From JBCCSZ01 sp039199225 (GTDB lineage Bacteria > Bacteroidota > Bacteroidia > Chitinophagales > Saprospiraceae), in contig JBCCSZ010000186.1 of assembly GCA_039199225.1 (NCBI GenBank), forward strand, positions 1 through 15,644: 15,644 bases of DNA, given 5' to 3'. Numbering within the stretch: position 1 is the stretch's first letter; each line of letters begins with the position of its first letter. Positions 13,631-15,644 of the stretch are shown here, one piece after another. The notes beneath the pieces were generated by a model, which saw only the letters and a program-made list of their open reading frames with translations, was not told where the DNA came from and did no database searches. The translations under genes and the position numbers were made by a program.

Positions 13631-15644
13631 ATGAAGAATTTTACTTTGCTATTTTTTCTTTGCCTATCTACGCTCACATACGCACAGCTAGATTTGCCCA
13701 TCACTTTCGAGGATACGGCGAATATAGACTATGCGTTGGTGGACTTTGGTGGCAATGCCTCTTCCATCGTGGTTGACCCTACCGATCCGGACAACCTTGT
13801 TGGCAAAGCAATAAAAACCGACATGTCTGAACTTTGGGCCGGTACAACCATCGGTGACGACGGATTGGCCAAAGCCATTGCCTTTTCCACAACCGACATG
13901 AAAATGACCGTTCGAGTATGGTCACCAGATGCCGGTATTCCCGTCAGACTGAAAGTGGAAGATGCCACAAATGCTGCCATTAGTGCTGAAACGGAAGCGA
14001 TGACAACAGCGGCCAGCACCTGGGAGACCCTCGAATTTGACTTCTCAACGACTGCCGATGGAACGGCTGCTTTGAACCTCGCCAACACTTACGACAAAGT
14101 ATCCATCTTTTTCAACTTTGGCACAACCGGTGCAGAAGCTGGCGAAAAAACGTACTACTGGGACGATATTATCTTCCTAGGTGGCAGTGGTAGCGGTAAA
14201 GATCAGGTAGATTTGCCGATTACTTTCGAAGATACAGCTACTATCGACTACGCAATGGTTGATTTTGGTGGCAATGCTTCTGCCGTTGTTGTAGACCCAA
14301 CCGACCCGAACAATCTCGTCGGAAGAGCTACCAAAACGGATATGGCAGAGCTTTGGGCTGGTACAACCATCGGTGGTGCTGGTTTGGTTAACCCAATCGC
14401 CTTTTCTACTACCGAAACCAAGATGACTGTTCGGATTTGGTCACCAGATGCGGGTATTCCCGTCAGAATAAAAGTGGAAACGGCCACCAATGCGACCATC
14501 AGTGCAGAAACGGAAACGATGACAACAGTTGCTGCAGCATGGGAAACACTCGAATTTGATTTTACCAATCAGGTAGATGGAACGGCTCCTTTGAACATTG
14601 CCAATACGTACGATAAAGTTTCCATTTTCTTCAACTTCGGTACAACCGGTGCGGAGGCTGGCGAAAAAACTTACTACTGGGACGACATCACCTTCTTGGG
14701 TGGTTCAGGCAGTGGAAAAGACAAGGTCGACCTGCCAATTACTTTTGAAGATACAGCTACCGTGGATTATGCATTGGTAGACTTTGGTGGCAATGCCTCC
14801 TCCATCGTTGTTGATCCAACCGATCCCAATAACCTGGTCGGACAAGCCATCAAGACCGATATGTCCGAGCTTTGGGCCGGCACAACTGTCGGTGGCGCTG
14901 GTTTGGTCAACGCCATTCCTTTTGGTAGCGACGACACAAAGATGAGCGTCCGCGTATGGTCGCCAGATGCAGGTATTCCGGTTAGATTGAAAGTTGAAAC
15001 AGCGACGAATGCGACCATCAGTGTGGAGACCGAAGCAATGACGACCGCTGCTGGTGCTTGGGAGACGCTCGAATTCGATTTCATCAATCAAGCTGATGGA
15101 ACAGCTGCGATCGATTTTAACAATACCTACGATAAAGTCTCTATTTTCTTCAACTTCGGTACAACTGGTGCTGAGGCGGGTGAAAAGACATACTACTGGG
15201 ACGATATCAAATTCATCGGCGGTGGCGGTGGTGGCAAAGAAAAGGTCGACCTGCCAATTACCTTCGAAGATACTGCAACAGTAGATTATGCATTGGTAGA
15301 CTTTGGTGGTAATGCCTCCTCCATCGTTGTTGACCCAACCGATCCAAACAATCTCGTCGGACAAGCCATCAAAACCGATGTGTCAGAATTGTGGGCCGGT
15401 ACAACCATGGGAGACAACGGATTGGCTTCAGTTATTCCTTTCCAGGACGGAGAAACTAAGATGAGCGTTCGCGTATGGTCGCCAGATGCAGGCATCCCTG
15501 TGAGAGTAAAAGTGGAGGATGCTACAAATGCGGCCATCAGTGTAGAGACCGAAGCAATGACAACCACTGCTGCAGCTTGGGAAACCCTTGAATTCGATTT
15601 CAACAATCAGGCTGCAGGAACAGCTGCCATTAATTTCAGCAATA
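13631..15644 (+). CDS. Secreted multi-module binding-type protein, 173-residue repeats, 3' end outside window
   Basis: The frame is open from the ATG at 13631 to the last base, 671 residues without a stop, so the gene is cut by the window edge. A signal peptide (MKNFTLLFFL ... TLTYAQ, cleavage near residue 19) is followed directly by modules starting at residues 21, 194, 367 and 540; the last is incomplete. Each begins 'DLPITFEDTA' and continues with 'VDFGGNAS ... VVDPTDPxNLVG', 'ELWAGTT', 'VWSPDAGIPVRxKVE', 'AWETLEFDF', 'YDKVSIFFNFGTTGAEAGEKTYYWDDI', then a Gly/Ser linker (GGSGSGK, or GGGGGGK). The core matches the two modules of the T9SS protein at 4918. No catalytic signature is visible so far. 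The likely role is multivalent glucan binding at or outside the cell surface. The unseen 3' part could add more modules, a glycosidase domain or a T9SS tail. The coding call is very secure; the function is inference. Confidence 0.9.
   Translation, partial: MKNFTLLFFLCLSTLTYAQLDLPITFEDTANIDYALVDFGGNASSIVVDPTDPDNLVGKAIKTDMSELWAGTTIGDDGLAKAIAFSTTDMKMTVRVWSPDAGIPVRLKVEDATNAAISAETEAMTTAASTWETLEFDFSTTADGTAALNLANTYDKVSIFFNFGTTGAEAGEKTYYWDDIIFLGGSGSGKDQVDLPITFEDTATIDYAMVDFGGNASAVVVDPTDPNNLVGRATKTDMAELWAGTTIGGAGLVNPIAFSTTETKMTVRIWSPDAGIPVRIKVETATNATISAETETMTTVAAAWETLEFDFTNQVDGTAPLNIANTYDKVSIFFNFGTTGAEAGEKTYYWDDITFLGGSGSGKDKVDLPITFEDTATVDYALVDFGGNASSIVVDPTDPNNLVGQAIKTDMSELWAGTTVGGAGLVNAIPFGSDDTKMSVRVWSPDAGIPVRLKVETATNATISVETEAMTTAAGAWETLEFDFINQADGTAAIDFNNTYDKVSIFFNFGTTGAEAGEKTYYWDDIKFIGGGGGGKEKVDLPITFEDTATVDYALVDFGGNASSIVVDPTDPNNLVGQAIKTDVSELWAGTTMGDNGLASVIPFQDGETKMSVRVWSPDAGIPVRVKVEDATNAAISVETEAMTTTAAAWETLEFDFNNQAAGTAAINFSN
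13691..15644 (+). repeat. Tandem 519-bp coding repeat, at least 3.8 units
   Basis: Unit starts are at 13691, 14210, 14729 and 15248, each exactly 519 bp (173 codons) apart, so no insertion or deletion separates the complete units. Nucleotide similarity is high, with many third-position changes; units 3 and 4 are the most alike at their 5' ends. The array reaches the window edge and its copy number is not known. Confidence 0.95.

Noticed and set aside
14705..15364. A 219-residue minus-strand frame, and repeated 106-residue minus-strand frames near 14248-15606
   Set aside because: They recur with the 519-bp period because the plus-strand coding repeat recurs. The plus frame has a signal peptide and continuous conserved modules, so these are shadows.
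13691..15644. A mobile element or assembly artefact as the source of the 519-bp repeats
   Set aside because: The units keep one open frame, differ by many scattered synonymous changes and have no transposase or terminal inverted repeats, so they are diverged true coding repeats.

Overview
The window looks like a beta-1,3-glucan (laminarin-type) utilisation locus from a marine or activated-sludge type Bacteroidota. It is possibly a Saprospiria/Lewinella-like organism, but that rank is a guess. Three things point to Bacteroidota: a type IX secretion sorting domain (PNP ... GKIVL.K) on one protein, Bacteroidota-type -7 promoter elements (TAnnTTTG), and A-rich leaders without clear Shine-Dalgarno sites. 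There is no rRNA, tRNA, CRISPR array or transposase.

Left part (1-830): a small secreted protein (233-595) converges on the regulator. The 232-base gap between their 3' ends holds a nested hairpin and a run of TCACCGA heptamers. Middle (828-4009): a large membrane-spanning sensor/regulator on the minus strand has a signal peptide, beta-propeller repeats, a Y_Y_Y domain, one membrane helix, a coiled coil and a LuxR-type helix-turn-helix. It has no kinase. It is divergent from the glucan genes. The 254-base gap between them carries an inverted repeat, four GATGTA repeats phased with the DNA helix, a 10-bp palindrome and a good -7 element.

Right part (4010-15644, all plus strand): GH16 lipoprotein, T9SS-secreted protein with two binding-type modules, a strong terminator hairpin, GH3 glucosidase, MFS sugar porter, GH16 lipoprotein with an N-terminal CBM6/35-like domain, a second and different GH3, and finally a secreted protein built of 173-residue repeats that is still open at the window edge.

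Model (inference): the two GH16 lipoproteins cut glucan at the envelope. The two module proteins bind the glucan at or outside the cell surface. Oligosaccharides or glucose cross the inner membrane through the MFS porter. Both GH3 enzymes lack signal peptides, so they would finish the degradation in the cytoplasm. No SusC/SusD pair is visible, so the outer-membrane step must be encoded outside the window or done another way. The two most notable items are the exact 519-bp repeat gene at the right edge and the ordered set of candidate operator sites upstream of the first GH16.
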